A DNA stretch of 64,000 bases from Rubellimicrobium rubrum (GTDB lineage: Bacteria; Pseudomonadota; Alphaproteobacteria; Rhodobacterales; Rhodobacteraceae). The notes beneath the pieces are model-generated. The model was not told the origin of the DNA and did not search any database. It worked only from the letters and a program-made list of their open reading frames with translations. The DNA is taken from the NCBI RefSeq assembly GCF_006152115.1, contig NZ_VDFU01000012.1, forward strand, positions 34,494 to 98,493, written 5' to 3'. Of the stretch, positions 47,534-57,260 are shown piece by piece; within the stretch, counting starts at the first letter, position 1; the number at the start of each line of letters is the position of its first letter. Both the position numbers and the translations under genes were made by a program.

Positions 47534-48032
47534 CGCCGGACAGCCGCGTCACGTCGTAGCCGTTGAAGTCCAGCATCTCGAGCGCGGCCCCGGTCCGGTC
47601 CGCCGAGGCGGCGCCCGGCCGGTCCATGATCCAGCCGGTGCGCCCATCCGGCGTGCCGATCGCCGCCGTGCGGAAATCGTCGTCCACCCACAGCACCCAC
47701 AACTCGGGCCCACCCTGCGCGGCGGGCACGAAGCGACCCGGCAGGCCTGGGGTCGTGGCGACCATCCCGGACCCCGCGGGGCCGGTGAATCGCCAGATCG
47801 CGGTTCCATTCGTCCCCAGCGCCAGCAGAACCCGCGTGCCGGGCGCGGCAAAGGGCAGGCTGGGATAGGCCTGCGAGATCACCCACTCCCCCGCCAGATC
47901 CCCGGCCGTCCCCCGCGTGGTGGAGGCGATGGGCTGCGCGCGGTCGCGGAACGACGGCCCCTCTGTCACCGGCACAGGCGCCCCGCGCCCGCAGGCAGCC
48001 AGGAGCAGAAGGGTAAGAAAAGCGCGGCGCAT
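47529..48032 (-). CDS. Lipocalin-like lipoprotein
   Basis: 167 residues from the Met at 48032, chosen because it starts a lipoprotein signal (MRRAFLTLLLLAAC, lipobox Cys14). The mature part has GEWVISQAYPSLPF near 50, a WRF strand and late WVDDDFRTAAIGTPDGRTGWI, which resemble the bacterial lipocalin (Blc) pattern. Function may be envelope lipid or hydrophobe binding. Its stop lies within a REP-like palindrome. Confidence 0.75.
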   Translation of the reverse strand: MRRAFLTLLLLAACGRGAPVPVTEGPSFRDRAQPIASTTRGTAGDLAGEWVISQAYPSLPFAAPGTRVLLALGTNGTAIWRFTGPAGSGMVATTPGLPGRFVPAAQGGPELWVLWVDDDFRTAAIGTPDGRTGWIMDRPGAASADRTGAALEMLDFNGYDVTRLSGA

Positions 48033-48153
48033 GGGGGATCTCCGGTTGGGGCGTCCGGCCATCCTAGCGGCTGCGGCGTCACGCTCCACCCCCGCGGTGG
48101 AACCGAGCCGCGCCGCGACCGTTTCCCGCACCATCACCGACAGGAGGCATTCC

Positions 48154-48864
48154 ATGCCCACGAACCGCATCCTCGCCGTCGTCACCAACGCCGGCGAATA
48201 CGAACGCAAGGGCTACCGCACCGGCCTCTGGCTGGGCGAGCTGACCCACGCCCTCGACGCCTTCGACGAAGCGGGCCTCGCCTACGATATCGCCAGCCCG
48301 CAGGGCGGCTACACCCCGCTCGACCCCGAAAGCCTGAACCCCTCGGTGATGGATAAGGCCATCAAGGCCCGCTACGAGGACCGTGCCTTCATGGACAGCC
48401 TCAAGGACACCAAGCGCCTCGCCGATGTCCGGGCCGAGGATTACGACGCCATCTTCCTTGCCGGCGGCCACGGCACGATGTTCGACTTCCCCGGCTCCCA
48501 GGACCTTGCCAGCCTCGCCGCCCGGATGTTCGACCAGGGCAAGCCCGTCTCCGCCGTCTGCCACGGTCCGGCCGGGCTGCTGGAGGCCCGCCTGTCGGAC
48601 GGCACGCCCCTCCTGCAGGGCCGCAAGGCCACCGGATTTTCCTGGAAGGAGGAGGAAGGCGTGGGCCGCGACGATGCCGTGCCCTTCAACCTCGAACAGG
48701 CGATGAAGGACCGCGGCGCCGACTACACCAAGGCGATGATGCAGCAGTCCAAGAAGGTCGTGACCGACGGCCACCTCGTCACCGGGCAGAACCCGGCCTC
48801 GGCCCGCGGCGTGGGCGACGAGGTGGTGCAGCTTCTCCAGGCCAAGGCGGAGGCCGCCGCCTAA
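48154..48864 (+). CDS. DJ-1/PfpI-family glutamine amidotransferase-like protein
   Basis: 236 residues from the ATG at 48154 with AGGAGG upstream. The nucleophile elbow is VSAVCHGPAGLL (Cys near 136) with a nearby Glu in the N-terminal half; FLAGGHGTMFDF is typical of the Hsp31/YhbO-type class I GATase-like proteins. Members include glyoxalase III or deglycase-type enzymes; the specific activity is unknown. The stop overlaps the convergent aldo/keto reductase gene by 4 bp. Confidence 0.88.
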   Translation: MPTNRILAVVTNAGEYERKGYRTGLWLGELTHALDAFDEAGLAYDIASPQGGYTPLDPESLNPSVMDKAIKARYEDRAFMDSLKDTKRLADVRAEDYDAIFLAGGHGTMFDFPGSQDLASLAARMFDQGKPVSAVCHGPAGLLEARLSDGTPLLQGRKATGFSWKEEEGVGRDDAVPFNLEQAMKDRGADYTKAMMQQSKKVVTDGHLVTGQNPASARGVGDEVVQLLQAKAEAAA

Positions 48865-49901
48865 TAGGGCAGCGGCTGGGCCCGGTTCACCTCGTCGATC
48901 CGCTTGGCGAGGTCCGGGCCCATTTCCACCGCGACCCCGGCCAGGATGCGCTCCAGTTGCGCCACCGTGGTCGCCCCAAAGATCGGGATGGACGGAAAGG
49001 GCCGCGTCCGGTGCCAGGCCATCGCCATGTGCACAGGGTCCAGCCCGGCCTCCTGTGCAACGGCGTGGTAGGCCGCGACCGCCCCGTCCACGCGCGGGCT
49101 CGCCCGTCCGCCCAGATCGCCGTTCAGCGCCTTGCGCGACCCTTCGGGCAGCGCGCCGCCCGCATACTTGCCCGTCAGCAGCCCCGCCCCCAGCGGCGAG
49201 AAGGCAAGCAGCGTCACCCCCTCGTTCACCGCGACCTCGGCCATGTCGGTGTCGTACAGCCGCGCCAGCAGCGAATATTCGTTCTGCACGGTGCGGACCA
49301 TCGGGGCCCCCAGCGCCTCAGCGCGGTCCATCCAGCGCACGGTCCCCCAGGCCGTCTCGTTCGATAGCCCGAACTCCCGGATCTTGCCCTCGGCCCGCAG
49401 GTCGGACAGCTGCCCCAGCACGTCGTCCATCAGCGCGATGTTCGCAGCCTTGTCCTGGCTGGACGGGTCATAGGTCCAGTTGCGGCGGAAGTGGTAATGC
49501 GCCCGCTCGGGCCAATGAAGCTGGTAAAGGTCGATCACTTCCGTTTGCAGCCGCTTCAGCGACGCCTCGCAGGCCGCCTTGACGGTGCCGTTCCCGAACC
49601 CCTGATCGCCCCGGATGGCGTTCCGGGGGCCTGCGACCTTGGTCGCCAGCACCACCTCGGCCCGCCGCCCGTGCGACGCGAACCAGCGGCCCAGGAACGC
49701 CTCGCTGCGCCCGGCGCTCTCCTTGGTCACCGGGTTCACCGGATACATCTCGGCGCAGTCCCACAGGGTGACCCCGGCCTCCAGCGCCATGTCCATCTGA
49801 CGATGCGCATCATCCTCGGGCGTCTGGTTGCCAAAGGTCATCGTCCCCAGCGCCCATTCCGACACCCGGATGCCCGACCGTCCCAGTTCCACCTGCCGCA
49901 T
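48861..49901 (-). CDS. Aldo/keto reductase (Tas/YajO-like)
   Basis: 346 residues. The TIM-barrel AKR catalytic tetrad is visible as DCAEMYP (Asp and Tyr), Lys in ATKVAGP and His in YQLHWPER. The N-terminus RQVELGRSGIRVSEWALGTMTFG and the ending VNRAQPLPY are typical of Tas-like NADP(H)-dependent reductases. Substrate unknown. It is convergent with the PfpI gene and divergent from the SDR gene. Confidence 0.9.
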   Translation of the reverse strand: MRQVELGRSGIRVSEWALGTMTFGNQTPEDDAHRQMDMALEAGVTLWDCAEMYPVNPVTKESAGRSEAFLGRWFASHGRRAEVVLATKVAGPRNAIRGDQGFGNGTVKAACEASLKRLQTEVIDLYQLHWPERAHYHFRRNWTYDPSSQDKAANIALMDDVLGQLSDLRAEGKIREFGLSNETAWGTVRWMDRAEALGAPMVRTVQNEYSLLARLYDTDMAEVAVNEGVTLLAFSPLGAGLLTGKYAGGALPEGSRKALNGDLGGRASPRVDGAVAAYHAVAQEAGLDPVHMAMAWHRTRPFPSIPIFGATTVAQLERILAGVAVEMGPDLAKRIDEVNRAQPLPY

Positions 49902-50048
49902 GCCCGTCCCCTCGATGTTCGCGCGGACCCTAGCGTGCCCCGCCGGAGGAGCAAGCCGGTGTCCCCGGCCGGGCCTTGATCCAGATTAAGGCGGGCGCCC
50001 CCCGCAGTGGCAACCATCGCCCCAATTCCCAGACAGGAGACCCCTCCC

Positions 50049-50789
50049 ATGCCATTCGACTTCACCGGACAGACCGCCATCGTCACCGGCGCCGCCTCGG
50101 GCATCGGCCTCGCCATCGCGCGCGAACTGGCGCAGGGTGGCGCCCGCGTGGTGCTGAGCGACCTGCACGACGACGCGCTGGCCCAGGCCGCCCAGGGCAT
50201 CCCCCAGGCGCTGACCAGGGCCTGCGACGTGGCCGATGCGGGCCAGGTCGAGGCGCTGGTGACCTTCGCCGTCGAACAGACCGGCGGCCTCCACCTTCTG
50301 GTGAACAACGCCGGCATCGGCGGCCCCTCGGCCCCCACCGGAGAGTATCCGCTCGACGGCTGGCACAAGGTCATCGACGTCAACCTGCACGGCGTCTTCT
50401 ACGGCCTGCGCTACGGCCTTCCGGCCATCGAGGCGTCGGGCGGCGGCGCGGTCGTCAACATGGCCTCGATCCTGGGATCGGTGGGCTTCGCGAACGCCCC
50501 CGCCTATGTCGCGGCCAAGCACGCCGTCGTGGGCCTGACCAAGAACGCCGCCATGGAATACGCCCAGCGCGGCATTCGCATCAACGCGGTGGGACCGGCT
50601 TTCATCCGCACCCCCCTCCTCGACGCCCTGGGCGAGGAGGCGCGGATCGGCATCGCCCAGATGCATCCCGTCAAGCGCCTCGGCACCCCGGAGGAGGTCT
50701 CGGCCCTCACCTGCTTCCTCCTGTCCAAGGAGGCCAGCTTCATCACCGGCAGCTATCACCTTGTGGATGGGGCCTACACCGCGCAGTGA
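50049..50789 (+). CDS. SDR-family oxidoreductase
   Basis: 246 residues from the ATG at 50049 with AGGAG ten bases upstream. Classical short-chain dehydrogenase motifs: TGAASGIG nucleotide loop, NNAG, catalytic Ser near SILGS, and [10 protein letters not shown] (YxxxK). An Asp after beta-2 (LSDLHDD) suggests NAD(H) preference. It resembles FabG-like or sugar-alcohol dehydrogenases; substrate unknown. Confidence 0.88.
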   Translation: MPFDFTGQTAIVTGAASGIGLAIARELAQGGARVVLSDLHDDALAQAAQGIPQALTRACDVADAGQVEALVTFAVEQTGGLHLLVNNAGIGGPSAPTGEYPLDGWHKVIDVNLHGVFYGLRYGLPAIEASGGGAVVNMASILGSVGFANAPAYVAAKHAVVGLTKNAAMEYAQRGIRINAVGPAFIRTPLLDALGEEARIGIAQMHPVKRLGTPEEVSALTCFLLSKEASFITGSYHLVDGAYTAQ

Positions 50790-50848
50790 CGCCGCAGGGG
50801 CGGCCCCGGTCCCGCCTCTGCCAGTCTGGGGCCGGGGCCGGGGCCTCC

Positions 50849-51055
50849 TCAGCCCTCGCGCTCGCCCCAGAGATCGGTCAGCGACCGCCCTTTCCGGCCC
50901 CAGTTGTCGGTGTCCACCTCGTCGATCAGGACGAAGACGTAGTCGGGGTCGCGCCCGAGCTCCTCGACAAGCACCTCCGTCATGCGCCGGATCACGGCCT
51001 TCTTCTGCTCGACCGAAGCGACGCCCCGGGCAATCTCGACACGGACGATGGGCAC
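50849..51055 (-). CDS. 4-oxalocrotonate tautomerase family protein
   Basis: 68 residues starting at a GTG (51055) with AGGAGG six bases upstream, so that the catalytic Pro is residue 2 of the precursor and becomes the amino-terminal Pro1 (PIVRVEI). The length, and R-x-x in the middle ([18 protein letters not shown]), fit 4-OT-like tautomerases. The true start is GTG and not the upstream ATG, which would bury Pro1. Confidence 0.88.
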   Translation of the reverse strand: MPIVRVEIARGVASVEQKKAVIRRMTEVLVEELGRDPDYVFVLIDEVDTDNWGRKGRSLTDLWGEREG

Positions 51056-51187
51056 GGCGAACCTCCTGCGGCTTGGCCCGCCCAGCCTAGACCAGGCGCC
51101 CCCCCCCCGCGACAGGGCCCGTCCGGCGGCCCTCTGGCAACCCCGGCGCCGGGCCGCTACATGGGGGCGTCCGCGAAAGGCCCCCAC

Positions 51188-52906
51188 ATGGCACGCCACC
51201 TCATCACCTCAGCGATCCCCTACATCAACGGGATCAAGCACCTCGGGAACCTCGTCGGCTCCCAGCTTCCCGCCGACCTCTACGCCCGCTACCTGCGCGG
51301 GCGGGGCCACGAGGTGCTGTTCCTCTGCGCCACCGACGAGCACGGCACCCCCGCCGAGCTTGCCGCCGCCAAGGCCGGGGAGCCGGTGGCCGAGTACTGC
51401 GCCCGGATGCACGCCGTGCAGGCCGAGATCGCCCAAGGCTTCCGCCTCAGCTTCGACCATTTCGGCCGCTCCTCCTCGCCCCAGAACCACACACTCACCC
51501 AGCACTTCGCAGGCCAGCTCGACGCAGCGGGCCTGATCGCCGAGGTGCCCGAGCGGCAAGTATATTCCCACGCCGACGGCCGCTTCCTCCCCGACCGCTA
51601 CGTGGAGGGGACCTGCCCCAACTGCGGTTACGAGAAGGCCCGGGGCGACCAGTGCGAGAACTGCACAAAGCAGCTCGACCCCACCGACCTCATCAACCCC
51701 CGCTCCGCCATCTCCGGCTCCACGGATCTCGAGATCCGCGAGACCAAGCACCTCCACCTGCGCCAGTCCGCGATGAAGGACCGGCTGCTGGAATGGATCG
51801 ACTCCAAGACCGACTGGCCGGTGCTCACCACCTCCATAGCTAGGAAGTGGCTCCTCGACGGCGAGGGGCTCCAGGACCGGGGCATCACCCGCGACCTCGA
51901 CTGGGGCGTGCCCGTGCAGAAGGGCGACCAGCCCTGGCCCGGCATGGAGGGCAAGGTCTTCTACGTCTGGTTCGACGCCCCCATCGAATACATCGCCTGC
52001 GCCAAGGAATGGACCGACGCGGCGGGCCGCCCCGACGCCGACTGGGAACGCTGGTGGCGCACCGACCGCGGGGCAAGCGACGTCCGCTACACCCAGTTCA
52101 TGGGCAAGGACAACGTGCCCTTCCACACCCTGAGCTTCCCCGTGACGATCATGGGCTCCGGCGAGGACTGGAAGCTCGTCGACTACATCAAGTCCTTCAA
52201 CTACCTGAACTACGACGGCGGCCAGTTCTCGACCTCGCAGGGGCGCGGCGTCTTCATGGACCAGGCTCTCTCCATCCTGCCCGCCGACTACTGGCGCTGG
52301 TGGCTCCTGTCCCACGCGCCCGAGTCCTCGGACTCCGAATTCACCTGGGAGAATTTCCAGACGTCCGTGAACAAGGACCTCGCCGACGTCCTGGGCAACT
52401 TCGTCTCCCGCATCACCAAGTTCTGCCGCTCCAAGTTCGGCGAAACCCTCCCTTCGGGCGGCCAGTGGGACGAGCGCGAGGGGATGCTGCTCGCGGACCT
52501 CGCCACGCGCCTCGCGGCCTACGAATCCGCCATGGACGCCATCGAGGTCCGCAAGGCCGCACAGGAGCTTCGGGCGATCTGGGTGCTGGGCAACGAATAC
52601 CTCCAGTCCGCCGCCCCTTGGACCAGCTTCAAGACCGACCCCGACCGGGCGGCCATGCAGACGCGCCTCGGCCTCAACCTCATCCGGCTTTACGCGGTGC
52701 TGTCGCGGCCCTTCATCCCCGACGCGGCGCAGCAGATGATGGAGGCGCTGGGGTCGGACGACTGGTCCTGGCCCTCCGACCTCGAACCCGCGCTCCGCGC
52801 CCTCCCCCCCGGCCACGCCTTCACCGTCCCGGAGGTGAGCTTCCGCAAGATCACCGACGAGGAACGCGCCGACTGGCAGACCCGCTTCGCCGGGGTCCGC
52901 ACCTAG
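51188..52906 (+). CDS. metG: Methionyl-tRNA synthetase
   Basis: 572 residues from the ATG at 51188; the frame stays open upstream through the SDR and tautomerase region by chance. Class I motif HIGH appears as IKHLGN after [12 protein letters not shown] zinc knuckle has CPNCG and CENC. The KMSKS loop reads QFSTS in the sequence [13 protein letters not shown]. It charges tRNA-Met; the elongator tRNA-Met gene of this window is 40 kb away. It ends one base from the convergent AI-2E gene. Confidence 0.96.
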   Translation: MARHLITSAIPYINGIKHLGNLVGSQLPADLYARYLRGRGHEVLFLCATDEHGTPAELAAAKAGEPVAEYCARMHAVQAEIAQGFRLSFDHFGRSSSPQNHTLTQHFAGQLDAAGLIAEVPERQVYSHADGRFLPDRYVEGTCPNCGYEKARGDQCENCTKQLDPTDLINPRSAISGSTDLEIRETKHLHLRQSAMKDRLLEWIDSKTDWPVLTTSIARKWLLDGEGLQDRGITRDLDWGVPVQKGDQPWPGMEGKVFYVWFDAPIEYIACAKEWTDAAGRPDADWERWWRTDRGASDVRYTQFMGKDNVPFHTLSFPVTIMGSGEDWKLVDYIKSFNYLNYDGGQFSTSQGRGVFMDQALSILPADYWRWWLLSHAPESSDSEFTWENFQTSVNKDLADVLGNFVSRITKFCRSKFGETLPSGGQWDEREGMLLADLATRLAAYESAMDAIEVRKAAQELRAIWVLGNEYLQSAAPWTSFKTDPDRAAMQTRLGLNLIRLYAVLSRPFIPDAAQQMMEALGSDDWSWPSDLEPALRALPPGHAFTVPEVSFRKITDEERADWQTRFAGVRT

Positions 52907-52907
52907 G

Positions 52908-54188
52908 TCAGGGATGCGGCGCGGCCTGCCCCTCGGGCCGCGTCGCCTCATCCAGCCCCGCCCACCCCGTCTTGTTCGACAGGAGCAGCGCCCAGGGCCG
53001 CAGCACCGGCACATGCGCGCCCAGGACCACCAGCGCCACCGTCACCGGCACCGCAAGCAGCGCCCCCGCGATGCCCCAGGCCCAGCCCCAGAAAGCCAGC
53101 GCCACCAGCACCACCAGCGGCGACAGCGCCACGTTCTGCCCCTGGATGCGCGGCCCCACGAGGTTCCCCATGACGTTCTCGATAGCCAAAATCCCTAGAC
53201 CCACCGCGACCGCCGTGCCGGGATCGCGGGTGAGCAGCGTATAGGCCACGGGCAGCGTCCCCCCGACCAGCGACCCGATCGTCGGGATGAAGTTCAGCAC
53301 AAAGATCAGCAAGGGCCAGACGAGCAGCAGGCCGATGCCCCAGAACCCCAGCCAGACGGCGTACAGCACCGCCGACACGAGCCCCAGCCCCGCCTGGATC
53401 AGCAGATAGGCCCGCATCTTCTGGGCGATCACGTCGGCGGATTCGTTCAGGCGCCAGTCGTCCGGCCAGGGCATCGCGGCCCCCACCTTGCGCTTCCAGT
53501 CGCCGCTCTCGCCCAGGATCAACAGGGTGAGGAACACCACCAGCACCAGCCCGCCCAGCACCGCGAAGGCCGAGTTCAAGATGGCTGCCGCGACTCCTCC
53601 GGCCGCGCCCAGCGCCCGCTGGCCCAGGCTGCGGACCGTCTCGCGCGTGGAGCCCGACAGGAGCGGGCCCGCGCCGCCCTCCCCGCCCGAGCCCGCTTCC
53701 GGTCCCTCACCCGACCCGCCTCCCGCCTCGTCACCCGACTGCGAGGCCCCGATCTCGCCCGAGGCGCCGGCCTGCGCGCCCTGGACGATGTCGCTGCCGC
53801 CCTCCTCGCCGTTCTCGGACCCCTGGATCATCTCGACCACCTGGCCGGGCTCGACGGGGATCTCGGACACGATCTGCTGCGCCGCCAGCACCAGCACGCC
53901 GACAAAGAAGGCCAGCACCAGCAGGACAGCCCCCATCGCGGCCACCAGCCCCATCCAGCCCAGCCACCGGGGCACCCGCGCCGCCACCCAGTCGCGCAGG
54001 GGCATCACCGCCAGGGCGATCAGGATCGCCGCCACCAGCGGCATGAGGACGGGCGACAGCGCCTTGACCGCCCACCCCACAAGGATGAGCGCGATCACGG
54101 CCATCATCACGGGACGCAGATCGGATCGCCCTGCAACGGACGAGGCCGGTTCGGGTGCCATGCGTCTCACCCGGTCCTGCTCGGCCAT
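52908..54188 (-). CDS. AI-2E family transporter/permease
   Basis: 426 residues from the ATG at 54188 with GGAGGA six bases upstream. Around eight membrane helices, with an acidic Gly/Ser/Glu-rich insert (about 130-180) between helices 3 and 4, and the family C-terminal pattern FVLNFIPTIGSLVGG and GPRIQGQNVALSPLVV. Members export or exchange diverse solutes (TqsA, YdiK, sodium-proton antiporters); substrate unknown. Confidence 0.88.
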   Translation of the reverse strand: MAEQDRVRRMAPEPASSVAGRSDLRPVMMAVIALILVGWAVKALSPVLMPLVAAILIALAVMPLRDWVAARVPRWLGWMGLVAAMGAVLLVLAFFVGVLVLAAQQIVSEIPVEPGQVVEMIQGSENGEEGGSDIVQGAQAGASGEIGASQSGDEAGGGSGEGPEAGSGGEGGAGPLLSGSTRETVRSLGQRALGAAGGVAAAILNSAFAVLGGLVLVVFLTLLILGESGDWKRKVGAAMPWPDDWRLNESADVIAQKMRAYLLIQAGLGLVSAVLYAVWLGFWGIGLLLVWPLLIFVLNFIPTIGSLVGGTLPVAYTLLTRDPGTAVAVGLGILAIENVMGNLVGPRIQGQNVALSPLVVLVALAFWGWAWGIAGALLAVPVTVALVVLGAHVPVLRPWALLLSNKTGWAGLDEATRPEGQAAPHP

Positions 54189-54250
54189 GGGTCGTCCTCC
54201 GCCTTGTGTGGGCTCCGAACGGGCCGTGGCGCGCCATGGTTCCCCTGCCG

Positions 54251-54868
54251 TCAGGGCACGGGCTCCATCAGCGCATTCCCCCGGCAGTCGCGGATGACGT
54301 CCGCCCCGCAGCGGCGCGGCTCCAGGTCCGGGGTCAGGCAAAGCCGCACCTCCTGGATATGCCCGTCCCGGCAGGTGACCGTGACCCCGTTCCCGCGCAG
54401 CCTCGCATCGGCCTTCAGGAAGGCTTCCTCGACCACCGAGGCCGGCAGCTCGACCGGTCGGGGCAGCCGCTCGAAGACATCGGGGATCGCCACATCCCCA
54501 TACGCCTCGCGCGACAGCGCGAAATAGTCTTGCGGCGACAGGCCCGAGCAGGTGCCGTGCTTGTTCCAGGCGTGCCAAGCCAGGCCACCGGTGCCGGTGA
54601 TGTCGGCCATGGCCGCCGTCTCGCGCCGGGACGGGTCGGGAAAGCGGCTGTCGCAGTATTGCGGCCAGCCCTCCTCCCATTGCGGCCACAGCCCGTGCAG
54701 TACCCAGCCCAGATCCGCCTCCGGATCGCACTGCTCGGACCCTTCGGCCCGGCCCTCCAGGGCGCACCAGTTGGGCGACCAGGACAGCGCCAGGACGTAG
54801 TAGTCGAAGTCCTGCGCCGCCGCGGGCGTCGCCAGCAGCCAGCCAAGGGTCAAGAGGGCTCCGCGCAT
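54251..54868 (-). CDS. Secreted ribonuclease T2 family protein
   Basis: 205 residues with a signal peptide (about 1-18, cleaved near AAAQ). Both active-site segments of RNase T2 are present: CAS1 LHGLWPQ (His near 57) and CAS2 WNKHGTCSG (His near 102). Seven to eight cysteines fit disulfides in the periplasm or outside. It degrades RNA with no base preference to 2',3'-cyclic nucleotides. Upstream AAGGAAA supports the start. Confidence 0.92.
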   Translation of the reverse strand: MRGALLTLGWLLATPAAAQDFDYYVLALSWSPNWCALEGRAEGSEQCDPEADLGWVLHGLWPQWEEGWPQYCDSRFPDPSRRETAAMADITGTGGLAWHAWNKHGTCSGLSPQDYFALSREAYGDVAIPDVFERLPRPVELPASVVEEAFLKADARLRGNGVTVTCRDGHIQEVRLCLTPDLEPRRCGADVIRDCRGNALMEPVP

Positions 54869-54997
54869 GGCGCTTTCCTTCCGTGTCGCAGGCGACTATA
54901 TAGCGCTCCGAGTTCCCCGACAGCGTGAACCGGCCTTCCCCGCGGAAGGCGCCCCCTGGCGGGGCCCCGGGGAAGATATGACCAACGAGGTGTCACG

Positions 54998-55774
54998 ATG
55001 ACCGACAAACCGCTCATGGCCCGCGCCACCGCCGTCTGGCTCGTGGACAACACGACGCTGAACTTCAAGCAGATCGGCGATTTCTGCGGCATGCACGAGC
55101 TTGAGGTCCAGGGCATCGCCGACGGCGAGGTGGCGCAAGGCGTCAAGGGCTTCGACCCCATCGCCAACAACCAGCTCACCATCGAGGAAATCAAGAAGGC
55201 CGAGGGCAATCCGCTCCACCGCCTCAAGCTCAAGTTCAACAAGGCCTCCGTGGGCGAGGAAAAGCGCCGCGGCCCCCGCTACACGCCGCTGTCCAAGCGC
55301 CAGGACCGCCCCGCCGCGATCTACTGGCTGGTCAAGTTCCACCCCGAGCTGGCGGACGGCCAGATCGCCAAGCTCGTGGGCACCACCAAGCCCACGATCC
55401 TCGCCATCCGCGAGCGGACCCACTGGAACATCGGCAACATCGACCCGATCGACCCCGTGGCCCTGGGCCTCTGCCGCCAGAGCGAGCTTGATGCCGCGGT
55501 CCAGAAGGCCAACGAAAAGAAGCTCCGCGAAGGCGGCGCGATGACCGACGACGAACGCCGCAAGCTCGTCTCGACGCAGGTGTCGCTGTCCATGTCGCCC
55601 GAGCCGCGGATGGGCCAGGGCCTCGACACCTTCGCCCTGGGCCGGACCGACCCGCGCGACGCGGACGCCTCCGAAGAGGAGGAGGCTCTGCCCGACATCC
55701 AGGACGCGGATTCGTTCTTCAACCTGCCCGGCGGCGACGATGAGGACGAGGACGACCAGCCCTCGCGCCGCTGA
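54998..55774 (+). CDS. trcR: Cell-cycle transcriptional regulator TrcR (DUF1013)
   Basis: 258 residues. The N-terminus with PLMARATAVWLVDNTTLNF and the central region with IYWLVKFHPELADGQIAKLVGTTK are diagnostic of the DUF1013/TrcR family, DNA-binding regulators conserved in alphaproteobacteria. The last 40 residues are very acidic (SEEEEAL, GDDEDEDD). The name is by homology only. Confidence 0.88.
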   Translation: MTDKPLMARATAVWLVDNTTLNFKQIGDFCGMHELEVQGIADGEVAQGVKGFDPIANNQLTIEEIKKAEGNPLHRLKLKFNKASVGEEKRRGPRYTPLSKRQDRPAAIYWLVKFHPELADGQIAKLVGTTKPTILAIRERTHWNIGNIDPIDPVALGLCRQSELDAAVQKANEKKLREGGAMTDDERRKLVSTQVSLSMSPEPRMGQGLDTFALGRTDPRDADASEEEEALPDIQDADSFFNLPGGDDEDEDDQPSRR

Positions 55775-55790
55775 ACGTGGCGGCCCTTCG

Positions 55791-56198
55791 TCAGAAGGGC
55801 TTCCATTCCGCCATCAGGATCGCGCCGAACACCAGCGCCAGCACGAGCCATGGCAGGGCCCGGAGGATTCCCGGAATGGCCCCGCCCGGCTCCAGCCGCC
55901 GCAGCCGCCCCAGCGCGACCCCGTGCAGCGCCGACAGGGCCAGCACGAACACCAGCTTCACGTGTAGCCAGCCGTCGTCGAACCAGCCGCCCTGCACGGC
56001 GTTGGCGATCCCCAGCAGCCAGGTCAGCACCAGCCCCGGCGTGGCTAGCCCCCGGAACGCGCCGCGCAGCCGGTCCAGCGTCTCGGCCTTGGGCACATGC
56101 GACCCATAGCGCATCAGGATCGCGGGCACGGCGATCATCGGGGCCATCCAAAGCACCATGGCGACAAGGTGCAGGGTCACGGTCAGGATATAGATCAT
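55791..56198 (-). CDS. CopD/HemJ-superfamily membrane protein
   Basis: 135 residues with four hydrophobic segments. The two conserved blocks are LHLVAMVLWMAPM near the start and WLHVKLVFVLALSALHG near residue 77, which resemble both CopD-type and HemJ (protoporphyrinogen oxidase) proteins. HemJ would complete the HemC-HemE-HemF path, but assignment needs a full search. AAGGAG precedes the ATG. It follows trcR convergently (16 bp). Confidence 0.65.
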   Translation of the reverse strand: MIYILTVTLHLVAMVLWMAPMIAVPAILMRYGSHVPKAETLDRLRGAFRGLATPGLVLTWLLGIANAVQGGWFDDGWLHVKLVFVLALSALHGVALGRLRRLEPGGAIPGILRALPWLVLALVFGAILMAEWKPF

Positions 56199-56251
56199 TC
56201 AGGCGCTCCTTTGCGGCGCACCCTAGCGGGCCCTGGTGGCAATGGCGAGGA

Positions 56252-56845
56252 TCAGAGCGCCCGCCGCGCCCGCAGCGCCGCGCCGATGGTCCCCTCGTCC
56301 AGGTAGTCGAGCTCTCCGCCCACCGGGACGCCCTGCGCCAGGGTCGTGACCTGCACGCCCGTCAGCCGGTCGGCGATGTAGTGGGCGGTCGTCTGCCCGT
56401 CCACCGTGGCCCCCAACGCCAGGATGACCTCGGTCACCTCCTCGTCCTTCACCCGCTCCGCGAGCTTGGGGATGCGCAACTCCTCCGGCCCCACCGAATC
56501 GAGCGCTGACAGCGTGCCGCCCAGCACGTGGTAGCGGCCCCGGAACGCCGCCGTCCGCTCCATCGCCCACAGGTCCTCGACCCCTTCGACGACGCAGATC
56601 TGGCCGTTCTGGCGGCGCGGATCCTCGCAGATGCCGCAGAGGTCATGGGTGCCGATGTTGCCGCAGCTCACGCATTCCCGCGCCGTGGTCCCCACCTCGC
56701 GCATGGCATCGGCCAGCGGCAGGAGCAGCGTCCCCCGCTTCTTGACCAGATGCAGCACCGCGCGCCGCGCCGACCGGGGCCCAAGCCCCGGCAGCCGCGC
56801 CATCAGCGCGATCAGCCCTTCGATGTCGGCGGGGGTGTCGGCCAT
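56252..56845 (-). CDS. recR: Recombination mediator RecR
   Basis: 197 residues: helix-hairpin-helix [11 protein letters not shown], a four-Cys zinc finger (CVSCGN and CGICED) and a Toprim domain ([11 protein letters not shown]). It helps RecA loading in RecFOR gap repair. It follows ybaB by 3 bp. Confidence 0.97.
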   Translation of the reverse strand: MADTPADIEGLIALMARLPGLGPRSARRAVLHLVKKRGTLLLPLADAMREVGTTARECVSCGNIGTHDLCGICEDPRRQNGQICVVEGVEDLWAMERTAAFRGRYHVLGGTLSALDSVGPEELRIPKLAERVKDEEVTEVILALGATVDGQTTAHYIADRLTGVQVTTLAQGVPVGGELDYLDEGTIGAALRARRAL

Positions 56846-56848
56846 GGC

Positions 56849-57199
56849 TCAGAAGGGCATCTTCATGCCCGCGGGCAGGCCCAGCTCCTCGGAGATGCGG
56901 CCCATCTCCTGGTTCATGCGCTCCACGCCCTTGGCCTGCGCGTCCTTGACGGCGGCCAGGATCAGGTCCTCGACCATCTCGCGCTCCTCCTCGCGGAAGA
57001 TCGAGGGGTCGATGCTCAGGGCCTTCAGCTCGCCCTTGGCGGTGGCCGTGACCTTGACAAGGCCCGCGCCCGCGTTCCCCTCGACGGTGATGGTGTCGAG
57101 GCTCGCCTGCATCTCGGCCACCTTGCCCTGCATCTCCTGGGCGGCCTTCATCATCTTGGCCATGTCGCCCAGGCCACCAAGGCCCAATCCCTTCAGCAT
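56849..57199 (-). CDS. YbaB/EbfC family nucleoid-associated protein
   Basis: 116 residues, Met/Lys-rich N-terminus (GDMAKMMKAAQEMQ) and a KGELKALSIDP core. It forms dimers that bind DNA and is nearly always between dnaX and recR. GAAAGGG lies six bases before the ATG. Confidence 0.95.
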   Translation of the reverse strand: MLKGLGLGGLGDMAKMMKAAQEMQGKVAEMQASLDTITVEGNAGAGLVKVTATAKGELKALSIDPSIFREEEREMVEDLILAAVKDAQAKGVERMNQEMGRISEELGLPAGMKMPF

Positions 57200-57260
57200 C
57201 GCGCGCCCTTTCGGTTGATCGGAATGCAGATATTCACGCCCCCTCGCGCGGGCAACCCCT

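Noticed and set aside
49976..51187. Long 5' extension of the metG frame
   Set aside because: It runs through the SDR and tautomerase genes with low-complexity Arg/Gly/Pro composition; the MetRS N-terminus is at 51188.
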